Assembly (NCBI GenBank): GCA_937998305.1
Contig: CALLDL010000047.1
Location: forward strand, 1-54,296
Source: an uncultured Desulfobacterales bacterium
Lineage (GTDB): Bacteria > Desulfobacterota > Desulfobacteria > Desulfobacterales > UBA11574
DNA length: 54,296 nt
Reading direction: 5' to 3'
Part shown: piece after piece, positions 17,837 through 26,709 of the stretch
Layout: every line of letters starts with the position of its first letter
How positions within the stretch are numbered: position 1 is the first letter of the stretch
Made by a program: the position numbers and the translations under genes
The notes under the pieces: model-generated
Told to the model about the DNA's origin: nothing
Database searches by the model: none
Seen by the model: only the letters and a program-made list of their open reading frames with translations

Positions 17837-18963
17837 AGATTTAACTCGAAAAGCGTATATTCCCGGTTTGGTTTTTGTGCATGTTCTCCCAAGAGTTTAT
17901 GGGCTCTATTTCCTTTAGCCATCAATGTAAAAATAACCGTCTCGTATCCCTTCTTCAGAATTTGGCGAATCATGAAAGAAGATATTGCTCTACCCAGACC
18001 GGATTTTTTCTTTTCTTCTTCAGGAGTAATACCGAGCAAATAAAAATTTATTCGATTTACACGCTGTCGATTGTAAATAAATTTCATTGTAGATAACAGA
18101 TTATCCCTTCCGTTCATCGATCGAATGGCATCTGAAAGTTCCAGAAATGCCAATGCAAATCCTGCGATCACATTCTTTTCGTCGTAGATAAACGTAAAAA
18201 GCTCTGGATGAAATGCATAACGGGTTTTTTCAAACTGTCGCCTAAATTCTTTTAGAGAAATAGGCGTGAAACCTGTAAAATCCTTGAAAGACCTTATTAA
18301 TACAGAGTGAAGATTATTCAAATCATCCATAAGTTGACTTATTTTTAGCTGTTTAAAGCGGTACCTCTTGTTCAGCAAATATTTGTAACGCTGTTCACCG
18401 AAAGCAGTCATTTTTTGCATAATTTTGCGACCGGTAACTTCTACAGAATCCCAAATATATTTTGCGATAAAACCATACTTCTCAAAAAAATCCGGATAAT
18501 ATGCCTTGTTATAAGGCTCACCATAAAAAGGTTTTTGATCAAAGCCTTTAGTCATTAATCGATAGCCGTGCCAAATATCAAAGTTCATCGGTCCCCAGAT
18601 GCGACAGGTCTCTTTTTCTTCTTTTAGCCATGTTGTCGAGCTATCCAGGAGGTCTCGGGCTACACCAAAATCATTGATGCACTCAAAAAAACCGATTGTT
18701 CCAACCGAGGTCCCGTCTTTATCCTTTAGATCCTGGTTGAACGTTGCAGAAACCCGTCCGACAACTTTTTTTCCTGCTATGGCAAGAAAGTGTCGATGAC
18801 AATTTCCCGGGTTTTGATAGAAGGTAAAATCAGGTGAAAATTGGGTGTACATTTCTTTTTTTATCGGCGGTATCCGGATTGCATCGCCATGATACAGATC
18901 ATAACCGAATCTTACAAAAGCATCTACTTTTGCCGAATCAAACGTAAAATGTGTTATTGCCAC
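17833..18963 (-). CDS. GNAT-like (YghO-type) protein
   Basis: I take the start as GTG at 18963, preceded by CAGGAGAAAT. A longer frame beginning at 19017 would overlap the upstream gene by 64 bases. This gives 376 residues. The first half contains FLAIAGKKVVGRVSATFN and GPMNFDIWHGYRLMTKGF...EPYNKAYYPDFFEKYGF, patterns found in YghO-type GNAT-fold proteins. The C-terminal half contains a second GNAT-like fold (INFYLLGITPEEEKKKSGLG, about 300-325). It may transfer an acyl group to an amine or hydroxyl of the operon's product, but the family has no established reaction that I know of. It is translationally coupled to both neighbours. Confidence 0.7.
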   Translation of the reverse strand: MAITHFTFDSAKVDAFVRFGYDLYHGDAIRIPPIKKEMYTQFSPDFTFYQNPGNCHRHFLAIAGKKVVGRVSATFNQDLKDKDGTSVGTIGFFECINDFGVARDLLDSSTTWLKEEKETCRIWGPMNFDIWHGYRLMTKGFDQKPFYGEPYNKAYYPDFFEKYGFIAKYIWDSVEVTGRKIMQKMTAFGEQRYKYLLNKRYRFKQLKISQLMDDLNNLHSVLIRSFKDFTGFTPISLKEFRRQFEKTRYAFHPELFTFIYDEKNVIAGFALAFLELSDAIRSMNGRDNLLSTMKFIYNRQRVNRINFYLLGITPEEEKKKSGLGRAISSFMIRQILKKGYETVIFTLMAKGNRAHKLLGEHAQKPNREYTLFELNL

Positions 18964-21611
18964 TGGATTTCTCCTGTTTCTCCATTCATATGCAACATCG
19001 ATCCTTCGGGAATACATCTCGTCGCATCTTTAACTCCCACGATCGTCGGAATTCCCAGTTCGCGTCCGATGATGGCAGTATGTGACAAAACACTGCCCCG
19101 TTCCACAATCAATCCTTTAGCCCGCATCATAAGAAAAACCCAACCCGGATCTGTCATTTCCGCAATCAGGATGTCACCGTTTATCTCGATACCGGGGTCG
19201 GGCTTTCTCACGATTCTTGCTCGTCCAGATACCCGTCCGGGAGAACAGGCAATACCGCCAAGTTTTGTCTCTTTCTTTTCCCCGGGCTTTGACTGGAAAT
19301 CATAAGCACCCTGAAATATCTTTGTGTTTATTCCTCGGGTTATAATACGGATAGGGGGCGTCGGGGATTGACCTTGCCGCAAATATCTTTCTTTACGGAT
19401 ACGAACCGTATGCTTGAGATCAAGATCAATCGCCGATCTGTTAATAACTGAAAAAATTTCATCCATGGCAAGAAAAAAAATGTCCTCCGGCTGCTCCAGG
19501 AGGCCGATCCGAGAAAAAGACCGACCAATGGAACGAAAAATTTTCTTCACCAGACCATAAGCCCGTGTGCGGGCAAACCGCATGTTTTCCCTGTGGACAA
19601 TACCTTCTCGGATGATCCTGAAAAGATATCGAAAAAAGTATCGCCTCAATCCTCTATTACCGTCCATCCATGGACTTTCTGTTTCTTTAACACTATTATT
19701 CATGTGATCGATGTTTTTTAAACCCGGATTCTTCCTGCATTGAAGTGTTCGCCGAATCACCTGAATCAAGATGGTCGGATCATCACGCATTGATTTTGTC
19801 TCGAGCTTCAACTCATGAAAGCTTCTGTCGCCGTATTTTTGAATATGATTTAAAAAAGTATCATAGACTTCTCTGTATTCGGGGGTTTCACTAAGAGACC
19901 GGAGAATCTCATCGTCATCAAGATTAAATAGCGACTGAAAACCTGGACTGTTTTGTATTGTTTTACAAATATTCAACACAGACTGAACCGGCTTTAAACT
20001 CTCCATATCACCTGTGCGAGACACAAGGTGATGAAAATGGTTTCTCGTTCGACTGGATGAACCAGCTTTATTGAGAAGCCGGTTCATAAGTTCATAGGAG
20101 AAGATCAGAAAGATATCATTTTCTATGGTAATCGGCCAGATACGGAAAAAGTCCGCCTCCAGCTTTTTAAAAATGATGTACAACGCTCTTGGTGAACAGG
20201 CATCAAAATCGGTTGCAGCAAAATCCATGTAAAGTTTATCAAAGCAACGATAAAAATGCCTCCGGTAGAAGCCTTTAAAAATAAATCTCCAAAAAAGAGT
20301 GGCGTAAGAAACGCAAGACGATGGAACCGATTGGGTGTTGACTGTTGTATTGTGCTCGATTCCCAACATTCGATTACAGGCAGTTTTGTCCTTTGCAAGG
20401 CCTGGATTAAAGGAAACCATACTGTACCAGTTGGTCAGGTTGTAATAAATCCTGCCGTCGATGTATCCGATTAGGGTTTCGAAAATGGATGAGCGTTTCT
20501 CAATGCTTTTGCGGTTTAGCGTAAGTCGAATCATGGTTCTTTTCATGACATTATCATAGACGTTTCTCGCAAACGAATAGGTAAGCGGTGTTGTAACACC
20601 TGGATAACTTTCAACAATATTAGAGTTGTCCCATACGGTAATGTCTTCTGCATCTTTTTCTTGCGATGTGATTGGACGTGTCTGTAACAAGTGAAGCATA
20701 CCGGATGCATCGAATGCCCATTCGATATCTTGAGGCCCGTCGAAATTGGACGCAACGGTTTTTATCATCAGAAATAAGGTCTGAATCTCGTCGCAGGTCA
20801 GAATCGGAGTTCTGGACGCTTTGATGGAGGTGACGACAGAGCCTCCATGCAAATTTCCCGACATCCAAACTTTGGATTTTTTTTTGTTTATTCGGGATCT
20901 GGAAACCTCACCCGATTCAGAGTCTAGCCAGTAGGTATCAGTCTCGACCCTGTTGGATACAACCCCTTCACCAACGCCATATCCGCATGTAATTACATAA
21001 TTGGAGGTGTTTAAAACCGGGTCTCGTGTAAATATGATACCGGATTTCTCGCTGCCTATCATTTCTTGAACTATGACGGCGATACGAAGAGGAAGGATGG
21101 GTATCCCGAGAGCATGACGATAAAGAATCGCCCTTTCGGAAAGGGCGCTGGCAGCGCATTGTGCGATTCTGTCCACCAATACTTCTTTTCTCACAAAGAG
21201 GTAAGAATCCATAATACCTGCGAAAGATGCATTTTTAGAGTCTTCATCGATTGCAGAAGAACGCACCGAAAAGAAAGAAATATTGCTAAAATCATCATCC
21301 AGATGTTTTCGGATTAAAGAATCCAGTGTTTTCCTTCCTGATGAGAGGAGTTTTTCTAAAAAAACCTCTCTGATCCGGTCCTTGTCATGTTGCTGTATTA
21401 GCTTCTTTACATCAATGCGGTGCTGTTCCATCAAATCGACAAACGCATTGTGTGAAATGACAAACCATCGTGGAACACGCATTCCAACCTTTGAAAGCCG
21501 CCAGAGGTTTGCAGCTTTGTTTCCAACCTGTCCGGAATCAGGGGCGCAAGGATCTGAGCACGAATAAACCGGATTGAACCGGACATTTACCGGTTTTGAA
21601 TTTGACAACAT
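18954..21611 (-). CDS. Rifampicin-phosphotransferase-like dikinase 2 (PPDK_N + swivelling His domain)
   Basis: This 885-residue protein has an ATP-grasp PPDK_N domain (about 20-320): GNKAANLWRLSKVGMRVPRW, SVRSSAIDEDSKNASFAG, MIGSEKSGIIFTRDP and the closing DIEWAFDASGMLHLLQTRP. A helical middle region follows. The C-terminal PEP-utiliser domain has catalytic His844 in ERGSVLSHTAIIGREL. The pyruvate/PEP TIM barrel of PEP synthase is absent, as in rifampicin phosphotransferase, where ATP gives AMP, phosphate and a phosphorylated alcohol. It probably phosphorylates an alcohol intermediate of the operon pathway. A GGAGG site immediately precedes its ATG, which abuts the btaA-like stop. Confidence 0.85.
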   Translation of the reverse strand: MLSNSKPVNVRFNPVYSCSDPCAPDSGQVGNKAANLWRLSKVGMRVPRWFVISHNAFVDLMEQHRIDVKKLIQQHDKDRIREVFLEKLLSSGRKTLDSLIRKHLDDDFSNISFFSVRSSAIDEDSKNASFAGIMDSYLFVRKEVLVDRIAQCAASALSERAILYRHALGIPILPLRIAVIVQEMIGSEKSGIIFTRDPVLNTSNYVITCGYGVGEGVVSNRVETDTYWLDSESGEVSRSRINKKKSKVWMSGNLHGGSVVTSIKASRTPILTCDEIQTLFLMIKTVASNFDGPQDIEWAFDASGMLHLLQTRPITSQEKDAEDITVWDNSNIVESYPGVTTPLTYSFARNVYDNVMKRTMIRLTLNRKSIEKRSSIFETLIGYIDGRIYYNLTNWYSMVSFNPGLAKDKTACNRMLGIEHNTTVNTQSVPSSCVSYATLFWRFIFKGFYRRHFYRCFDKLYMDFAATDFDACSPRALYIIFKKLEADFFRIWPITIENDIFLIFSYELMNRLLNKAGSSSRTRNHFHHLVSRTGDMESLKPVQSVLNICKTIQNSPGFQSLFNLDDDEILRSLSETPEYREVYDTFLNHIQKYGDRSFHELKLETKSMRDDPTILIQVIRRTLQCRKNPGLKNIDHMNNSVKETESPWMDGNRGLRRYFFRYLFRIIREGIVHRENMRFARTRAYGLVKKIFRSIGRSFSRIGLLEQPEDIFFLAMDEIFSVINRSAIDLDLKHTVRIRKERYLRQGQSPTPPIRIITRGINTKIFQGAYDFQSKPGEKKETKLGGIACSPGRVSGRARIVRKPDPGIEINGDILIAEMTDPGWVFLMMRAKGLIVERGSVLSHTAIIGRELGIPTIVGVKDATRCIPEGSMLHMNGETGEIQWQ

Positions 21612-22754
21612 TTATTTATCCTCCAAACCTGTCCTTCTCATTGAATCGGGATTGACTTCATAGAGTTCAAAGTTAGTGTATCCCATGGCTCGGTTTTGCT
21701 GAAGTAATTTCATGGCAAAATTGTACTTCCGCTTAAAAGCGGTCAAGGTATCGGGTATAACACGATGGTGTAGCAGGTTGTAATAGCACAATCTTGCATT
21801 CGGGCGTGCCTTTTTCGAAATTGCTTGAAGAAGCGCAATAAAACTATTATCGTCGACCCAATCAAAGATATTGGATAAATTAAATTTTGAGAAAGTCCCG
21901 CAATCATGACGGTCGAAAAATGTTTCGATCTCTTCGTTTACAATGGTGATACGATCGACTCGACTGCGGATTGTGTCGAAGTTGTTTTCCTGAAGATAGG
22001 GTGGTATGCAATTCCCACCTGGATAGGACTTTGTCATTACCCAGTGAACAAAATAATTTTCCCATATCGGAAGATTTCTCAAAACGTGATCGACCTGCTT
22101 TCGAATAAGAGGACCAAAACGCAGATCCTTCACCAAGGAAAAATGTGCTGAATCCATATACCAGCTCATAATCATTCTACTGAAGAAAATATCGAAAATC
22201 CACTGCCATCTCCGGGAATTCCAAAAATGATCATAGAAGTGCCTTTGAGAGAAAATCTCTTTGTGATTCAAAAGGGCTTCAACCTTTTTTGAGCCGGACA
22301 AAATTCGAAGTAATTTCCCAAAATGAAAAAAGTAGTGATCTTGTTTTCCCTGAGAAAGTACGCCATTTTCTATCAAGACCCGATGCTGAGACCAGTAAGT
22401 ACGTGCTGAAGGAGTGAGATGCAACTCGAGTTTTTCATACAGATGCAACCGATCGTTGGAAGGGTGTACTCCCAGAAAAGAGAGCATTTCTTGATATTCC
22501 AACCCCTTAAAACAAGCAAGTTTCAGTTCGAGCAAAAAATTCTGAACGGCATTCAAATCGATGCTTACGACATGAATAGGGTTGTCCAGAAGAAGTCCGA
22601 TACTCAAGTCTCCACCGGAAGTAATAGATAGAACGGTATCTCGATCAGTTACAGCCAGGGCAGACTTTAGTACGTCCGGGTCTTCCCAGCATGTACTATA
22701 CCCGAGTTTTGCAAAAAATTTTGCTGAAGCCACTTTACTTCTGTTGGTTTTCAT
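21612..22754 (-). CDS. BtaA-like S-adenosylmethionine 3-amino-3-carboxypropyl transferase (DUF3419)
   Basis: This 380-residue protein carries the hallmarks of BtaA/DUF3419: YSTCWEDPDVLKSAL (about 19-33), the SAM-binding VLSITSGGDLSIGLLL and VVSIDLNAVQNFLLELKLA. Downstream it has GKQDHYFFHFGKLLR and a second Rossmann-associated FSKFNLSNIFDWV stretch. BtaA transfers the 3-amino-3-carboxypropyl group of SAM to diacylglycerol, the first step of betaine lipid synthesis; BtaB then N-methylates. No BtaB-like methyltransferase is in this operon; a Psd-like decarboxylase is instead. Its ATG overlaps the UbiA-like stop (ATGA). The acceptor could be diacylglycerol or another lipid alcohol. Confidence 0.85.
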   Translation of the reverse strand: MKTNRSKVASAKFFAKLGYSTCWEDPDVLKSALAVTDRDTVLSITSGGDLSIGLLLDNPIHVVSIDLNAVQNFLLELKLACFKGLEYQEMLSFLGVHPSNDRLHLYEKLELHLTPSARTYWSQHRVLIENGVLSQGKQDHYFFHFGKLLRILSGSKKVEALLNHKEIFSQRHFYDHFWNSRRWQWIFDIFFSRMIMSWYMDSAHFSLVKDLRFGPLIRKQVDHVLRNLPIWENYFVHWVMTKSYPGGNCIPPYLQENNFDTIRSRVDRITIVNEEIETFFDRHDCGTFSKFNLSNIFDWVDDNSFIALLQAISKKARPNARLCYYNLLHHRVIPDTLTAFKRKYNFAMKLLQQNRAMGYTNFELYEVNPDSMRRTGLEDK

Positions 22755-23707
22755 ACGATGAAAATCCCTTCAAGTACCAAGATCGACTGAATATTTACGA
22801 TGAAAATTTCTGTAGTTGTTTTCAGACCGAAAAGAATGGATTGTTTCTTATAAAAACGTAAAAAGGTCATCACCATAAAGAGATATACTGCGATCATATA
22901 AAGAATAGTGAATCCAAAGAATAGATCATAATAAAGGCAAATTATAACAATCAGAGATGCGCCGCTAAGGACAATCGGAATCACTAGAGACAGCTGAAGT
23001 CCAAAAACCATGGAATATGTTTGGTAGGTGGTTTCATCCTCAGGACGTTTGATTTTTCGTGCGATTTCCCAGGACATGGAAGACCATAAGAAGACCGTTC
23101 CCAACAACAGAACCCGACCGATATGAACTGGAATTGTCATATTGTTTTTGTAAATAAAAAACACATATAGAAAAAATAGATATGAGATCGGATTGTGGGT
23201 TGCCAGGGCTATCAGGATGTTATTAGAAATAAGCTCTTTTAAGAAAAAGTATTTATACATGAGACAGGCATAACCGAATACGAAAAGGAAAATAAGAGTC
23301 GCATGAATAAAAAACAAGTTCAAAATAAAAAGAGTCCCAACGATGAATAAGCCGAAAAGTTTAAGATCCGTGAGATGGACGGCACCTCTGGGGACCGGTC
23401 TGTCGGGGAAATGCAGGGGATCGGTTTCAAAATCTTTGAGTTCATCCATAATCCTGAGCAATAGCAGCATCAACGGAATCGTAAGGGCGCTTGAAAAAAG
23501 AACATGCTTCGGCGGTAAGAGATTTCCATTTCCGGAATGACTGAGGAGAGCGATCCCACACCATGCGCTCATAAAAAAAAGCACTCCGAATACAATATTT
23601 CTTGCCGGATACATCTCCACAAGATAAATACGGATTCGTGTAAAGAAATCTCCCTCCAGATTACCGCAAAATTGATTTGGTGATCTTTTACCCAAGTTCT
23701 TTTTCAT
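22751..23707 (-). CDS. UbiA-superfamily membrane prenyl/alkyl transferase
   Basis: I place the start at ATG 23707 (GGAAG upstream) rather than TTG 23719, giving 318 residues. About eight hydrophobic segments are visible. The first Asp-rich motif is MDELKDFETDPLHFPDRPVP (about 95-114), equivalent to the NDxxDxxxD of UbiA enzymes. The second cytoplasmic loop reads WEIARKIKRPEDETT (about 195-209), in the place of the second motif. UbiA enzymes transfer polyprenyl diphosphates onto aromatic or glycerol-phosphate acceptors in the membrane, and some make ether lipids. Within this operon it could add an isoprenoid or alkyl chain to the lipid being built. The exact donor and acceptor are unknown. Confidence 0.8.
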   Translation of the reverse strand: MKKNLGKRSPNQFCGNLEGDFFTRIRIYLVEMYPARNIVFGVLFFMSAWCGIALLSHSGNGNLLPPKHVLFSSALTIPLMLLLLRIMDELKDFETDPLHFPDRPVPRGAVHLTDLKLFGLFIVGTLFILNLFFIHATLIFLFVFGYACLMYKYFFLKELISNNILIALATHNPISYLFFLYVFFIYKNNMTIPVHIGRVLLLGTVFLWSSMSWEIARKIKRPEDETTYQTYSMVFGLQLSLVIPIVLSGASLIVIICLYYDLFFGFTILYMIAVYLFMVMTFLRFYKKQSILFGLKTTTEIFIVNIQSILVLEGIFIV

Positions 23708-23751
23708 CGAGGCTTCCAATATTTTCCTGTAGGTATCAAAATCCTAATCTT

Positions 23752-26709
23752 TTAAAAAACGATACTTGTTTTAAGGGGTCCCAATTCAAAACCGTGGTGC
23801 TTGCCCAAGAAATCAATCAGTTCAATATTTTTTATCTTTAGGTCTCCAAAAGAAAAATTTTCCCGGATTCCAGACAAACCGAGCAGCATTGTCTCGGCCA
23901 TGCAGGCAAAAACCTGACCAGCCGACAAAGGATAGGCTGGTATCTGTATCGCTTCTTGGTTGGGAAGTTTCACAATTCCCCCTGTGAAAAACAGTACATC
24001 CTCTCTTTTTTGAATAATTGACGGATCGGTGGCGGATGGAACGGAGGCATCGCATATAATAGCGTTTTTTCGCACAAACTCGTCCCGAATTATCTTTTCG
24101 TGGGAATTAGAGACCGCCACAATGACATCTGATTGGTCTATTGAATTAATGTCGGTGGAGACCGAAATAATATCATTCATCATCGTCATCTCTTGAACAC
24201 GGATGGCCTCCCAGGCTGATTTCTGATCCGCATTTTCATCGATAAGTCTTTTAATGAGCGGGCTTTCTGACAAACGCTTTACAATACCCATTGTTATATT
24301 CGAAGCCGAGCGATTCTCGACCAACATCCGGTATGCATTCTGAATAATTTGGGACCGGATACTTTCCAGCCGTTCGAGAGATCCGGATTTTGAGGATCCA
24401 ACGAGATTGATTTTTGAGAAATAATTTGAAATCATTTTCGAATAGGAAGCTCCGATATTCCCGGCTGCCCCAACCAAAGACAAAGAGGTACAAGAGGGGT
24501 CCAGCCCCCTCATAGACACCGCTTTCACAATGGCCCTGACTGATACGGCCACTGTATTTGAATTGCCTGTTGTAATCGTAAGTCCCGGGTTGCTGATTAA
24601 CAGTCCGTTGTTGCTGATGATGGACGTATACTGCCCCAGACCAACCACTTCGCATCCCATTTCATATGCCGTCCGGACGGCATCTTCGACCATATCCAGC
24701 GCTGGTGAGATGCCCGGATCTTTTAAGAATTCTACCATGTGTCGAGACGTAATAGGGACAACAATGAAGTTGAAATTTATTTTCTTTCCGGAAATGGAAG
24801 TTATGTCTGTTGAACTGATATGCATCGGCTTTGCAACGGGCATCATATTTCGGATAAACCTGTCCTGACCCTTCGCGGAAACCATCTCAAATGAAGGGTC
24901 GATAGCTTTTAATTGACCCTCATGGATATAGTGAATAAGAAAACCGACTTTCGGAACAGAACTATTGATCCGATCTACTTTTTTTTCTTTTGGATACGTT
25001 TTCGCTTGATACTCGGCAATGGTGCATTCACCGGTGACAAACCGAAGAAGTTCATGAGTGTTGTTCTCAGTCAACACTTCACACAAACGCTCAAATGCAT
25101 GCAACACTTTGTCAAGGTCCATGTATGAAATGTATGCCGAGGGTTCAAGGCGCAGCACACGAGGAGCGCTCAATGTGGGGAAGACTCTGATTTTATTTTG
25201 GTGGAACAGGTAACCTGAAGCGAAGTATGTAAGCTGGCCCGCCCTATGGATCTCCCGTATAAATAATGAATCTGAATTTTCTTGAGAAGCGAGTACAACG
25301 CCCAACATGAGGCCTTTTCCACGAACAGTATCAATGGCTCCAGGATATCGTTCACTTAATTTCACAAGACCACTTTTGAGGTAAAAGCCCTTTTCCTCTG
25401 CCATTTTCAGAAGATGATCCCTTTCCAACACATCGAGGACCCTGTTCCCTATGGCCGATGAAAGAGGATCTTCTGCAAAGGTGGATGAGTGGATGAGCGA
25501 AAATTCATCCACATATCGATCCCGATCGACCAGCGTTGCCGAAATTTTTGCGATACCGCCCCCAAGAGATTTTGAAAGCAAATAGATATCTCCGGAGACG
25601 CCAGAGTGTTCCGACGCAAAAAACTTCCCGGTCCGTCCCAATCCGGATTGGATTTCATCAAAAATCATTGGAATCCCATATTCGTCACAGAGTCTCCTGC
25701 AATCTTTCAAAAAGTCACTTCCGATCGGCAAAATTCCCCCTTCTCCCTGAATGGGTTCAACAAATAGTGCCGCTATATTGCTCATCGGTTTTTTATTAAT
25801 CTTCAGGCCGGAGTTTTCAGTCAATTTCACTGTGTAGTAATTTTGCAGCGATTCTCTAAAGGTTGTCTCAATACTTTTTTTATCAAAGGAATCGAGAAAA
25901 TGGGACTCCTGTAAGAGTTCGGCAAAAGGTCGGCGATAATCTGCATTGTATGTTAGCGATAGAGAACCGACACTTTTTCCGTGAAAAGCCCCTTTCAATG
26001 CAATGTAAGCCGGGGAGCGACTGAAAACCTTTAGATTATGGCTTTCAATCAGGTATAAACATTCTTCCAATGAATCAGGAACAATCCCCCCTTTAAAAAG
26101 ACCTGTTTGATGCAGTACGTTTGAGTCTGCTGGACAAGGCTTGTCATGAAGTATATTCTTTATGCCTGTGAATGTATGAAGCAAGTTTCTCTTCAATTCG
26201 TGTATTTTCTTTATTCGCTCCAACTCGGAATGTTTCATGGCAATATCCACGGCATCAGCACCCGAGTTGCCAAAAATGCAGACATAAGACTTGCCGGTTA
26301 CGCTGGATAGTCTCCGGGATAAGCGCTCACCGAGAAGGCCGGATTCGGCCTGGACCGAACCCTGTACAAGATTGGGTTGAGCCTGTTTTGTCTTGTCCAA
26401 AAGAACCGATATAATATTCGGATGATTGTGTCCCAGAAGGCACGCTCCAAACCCGCCCACCAGATCCAGGATTTCGACCTCTTTACCGGAACAGTCCGTG
26501 TAGTAAAGACGATCGAAAAGCCCCCTATTATAAACCACGTCCAACCCAAGAAGTCCGAGTCGATTTTTCAAACCCGGCCTTACGAAGTGAAAATACGCAT
26601 CGATTCCTGAATCAGGACTCTTGAAGTAAAAACCGTTTTCTGGGTCTAAATGGTCTGTATTGAAAAAATTTTTTGTATGGGCTGTTTTTGGAAAATCAAA
26701 TGTCAGCAT
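23752..26709 (-). CDS. Class III aminotransferase fused to an acyl-ACP reductase (AAR)-like module
   Basis: This 985-residue protein has two modules. Residues about 50-560 are a class III PLP aminotransferase: LDLVGGFGACLLGHNHP, ALKGAFHGKSVGSLSLT, FVEPIQGEGG, MIFDEIQSGLGRTGKF, and PLP lysine 380 in LLSKSLGGGIA; an insertion lies near 165-240. Residues about 585-985 resemble cyanobacterial acyl-ACP reductase: GLGQYTSII, TTGNSNT, the Rossmann loop LVGAAGNIGAS, FTGGIVKLP and AGQVFACMAETMLLGL, where Cys936 aligns with the AAR catalytic cysteine. The predicted chemistry is acyl thioester to aldehyde to amine, as in fused reductase-aminotransferases such as TamH or PigE, though those modules are of other types or orders. 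Its ATG overlaps the upstream stop (ATGCTGA). Confidence 0.85.
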   Translation of the reverse strand: MLTFDFPKTAHTKNFFNTDHLDPENGFYFKSPDSGIDAYFHFVRPGLKNRLGLLGLDVVYNRGLFDRLYYTDCSGKEVEILDLVGGFGACLLGHNHPNIISVLLDKTKQAQPNLVQGSVQAESGLLGERLSRRLSSVTGKSYVCIFGNSGADAVDIAMKHSELERIKKIHELKRNLLHTFTGIKNILHDKPCPADSNVLHQTGLFKGGIVPDSLEECLYLIESHNLKVFSRSPAYIALKGAFHGKSVGSLSLTYNADYRRPFAELLQESHFLDSFDKKSIETTFRESLQNYYTVKLTENSGLKINKKPMSNIAALFVEPIQGEGGILPIGSDFLKDCRRLCDEYGIPMIFDEIQSGLGRTGKFFASEHSGVSGDIYLLSKSLGGGIAKISATLVDRDRYVDEFSLIHSSTFAEDPLSSAIGNRVLDVLERDHLLKMAEEKGFYLKSGLVKLSERYPGAIDTVRGKGLMLGVVLASQENSDSLFIREIHRAGQLTYFASGYLFHQNKIRVFPTLSAPRVLRLEPSAYISYMDLDKVLHAFERLCEVLTENNTHELLRFVTGECTIAEYQAKTYPKEKKVDRINSSVPKVGFLIHYIHEGQLKAIDPSFEMVSAKGQDRFIRNMMPVAKPMHISSTDITSISGKKINFNFIVVPITSRHMVEFLKDPGISPALDMVEDAVRTAYEMGCEVVGLGQYTSIISNNGLLISNPGLTITTGNSNTVAVSVRAIVKAVSMRGLDPSCTSLSLVGAAGNIGASYSKMISNYFSKINLVGSSKSGSLERLESIRSQIIQNAYRMLVENRSASNITMGIVKRLSESPLIKRLIDENADQKSAWEAIRVQEMTMMNDIISVSTDINSIDQSDVIVAVSNSHEKIIRDEFVRKNAIICDASVPSATDPSIIQKREDVLFFTGGIVKLPNQEAIQIPAYPLSAGQVFACMAETMLLGLSGIRENFSFGDLKIKNIELIDFLGKHHGFELGPLKTSIVF

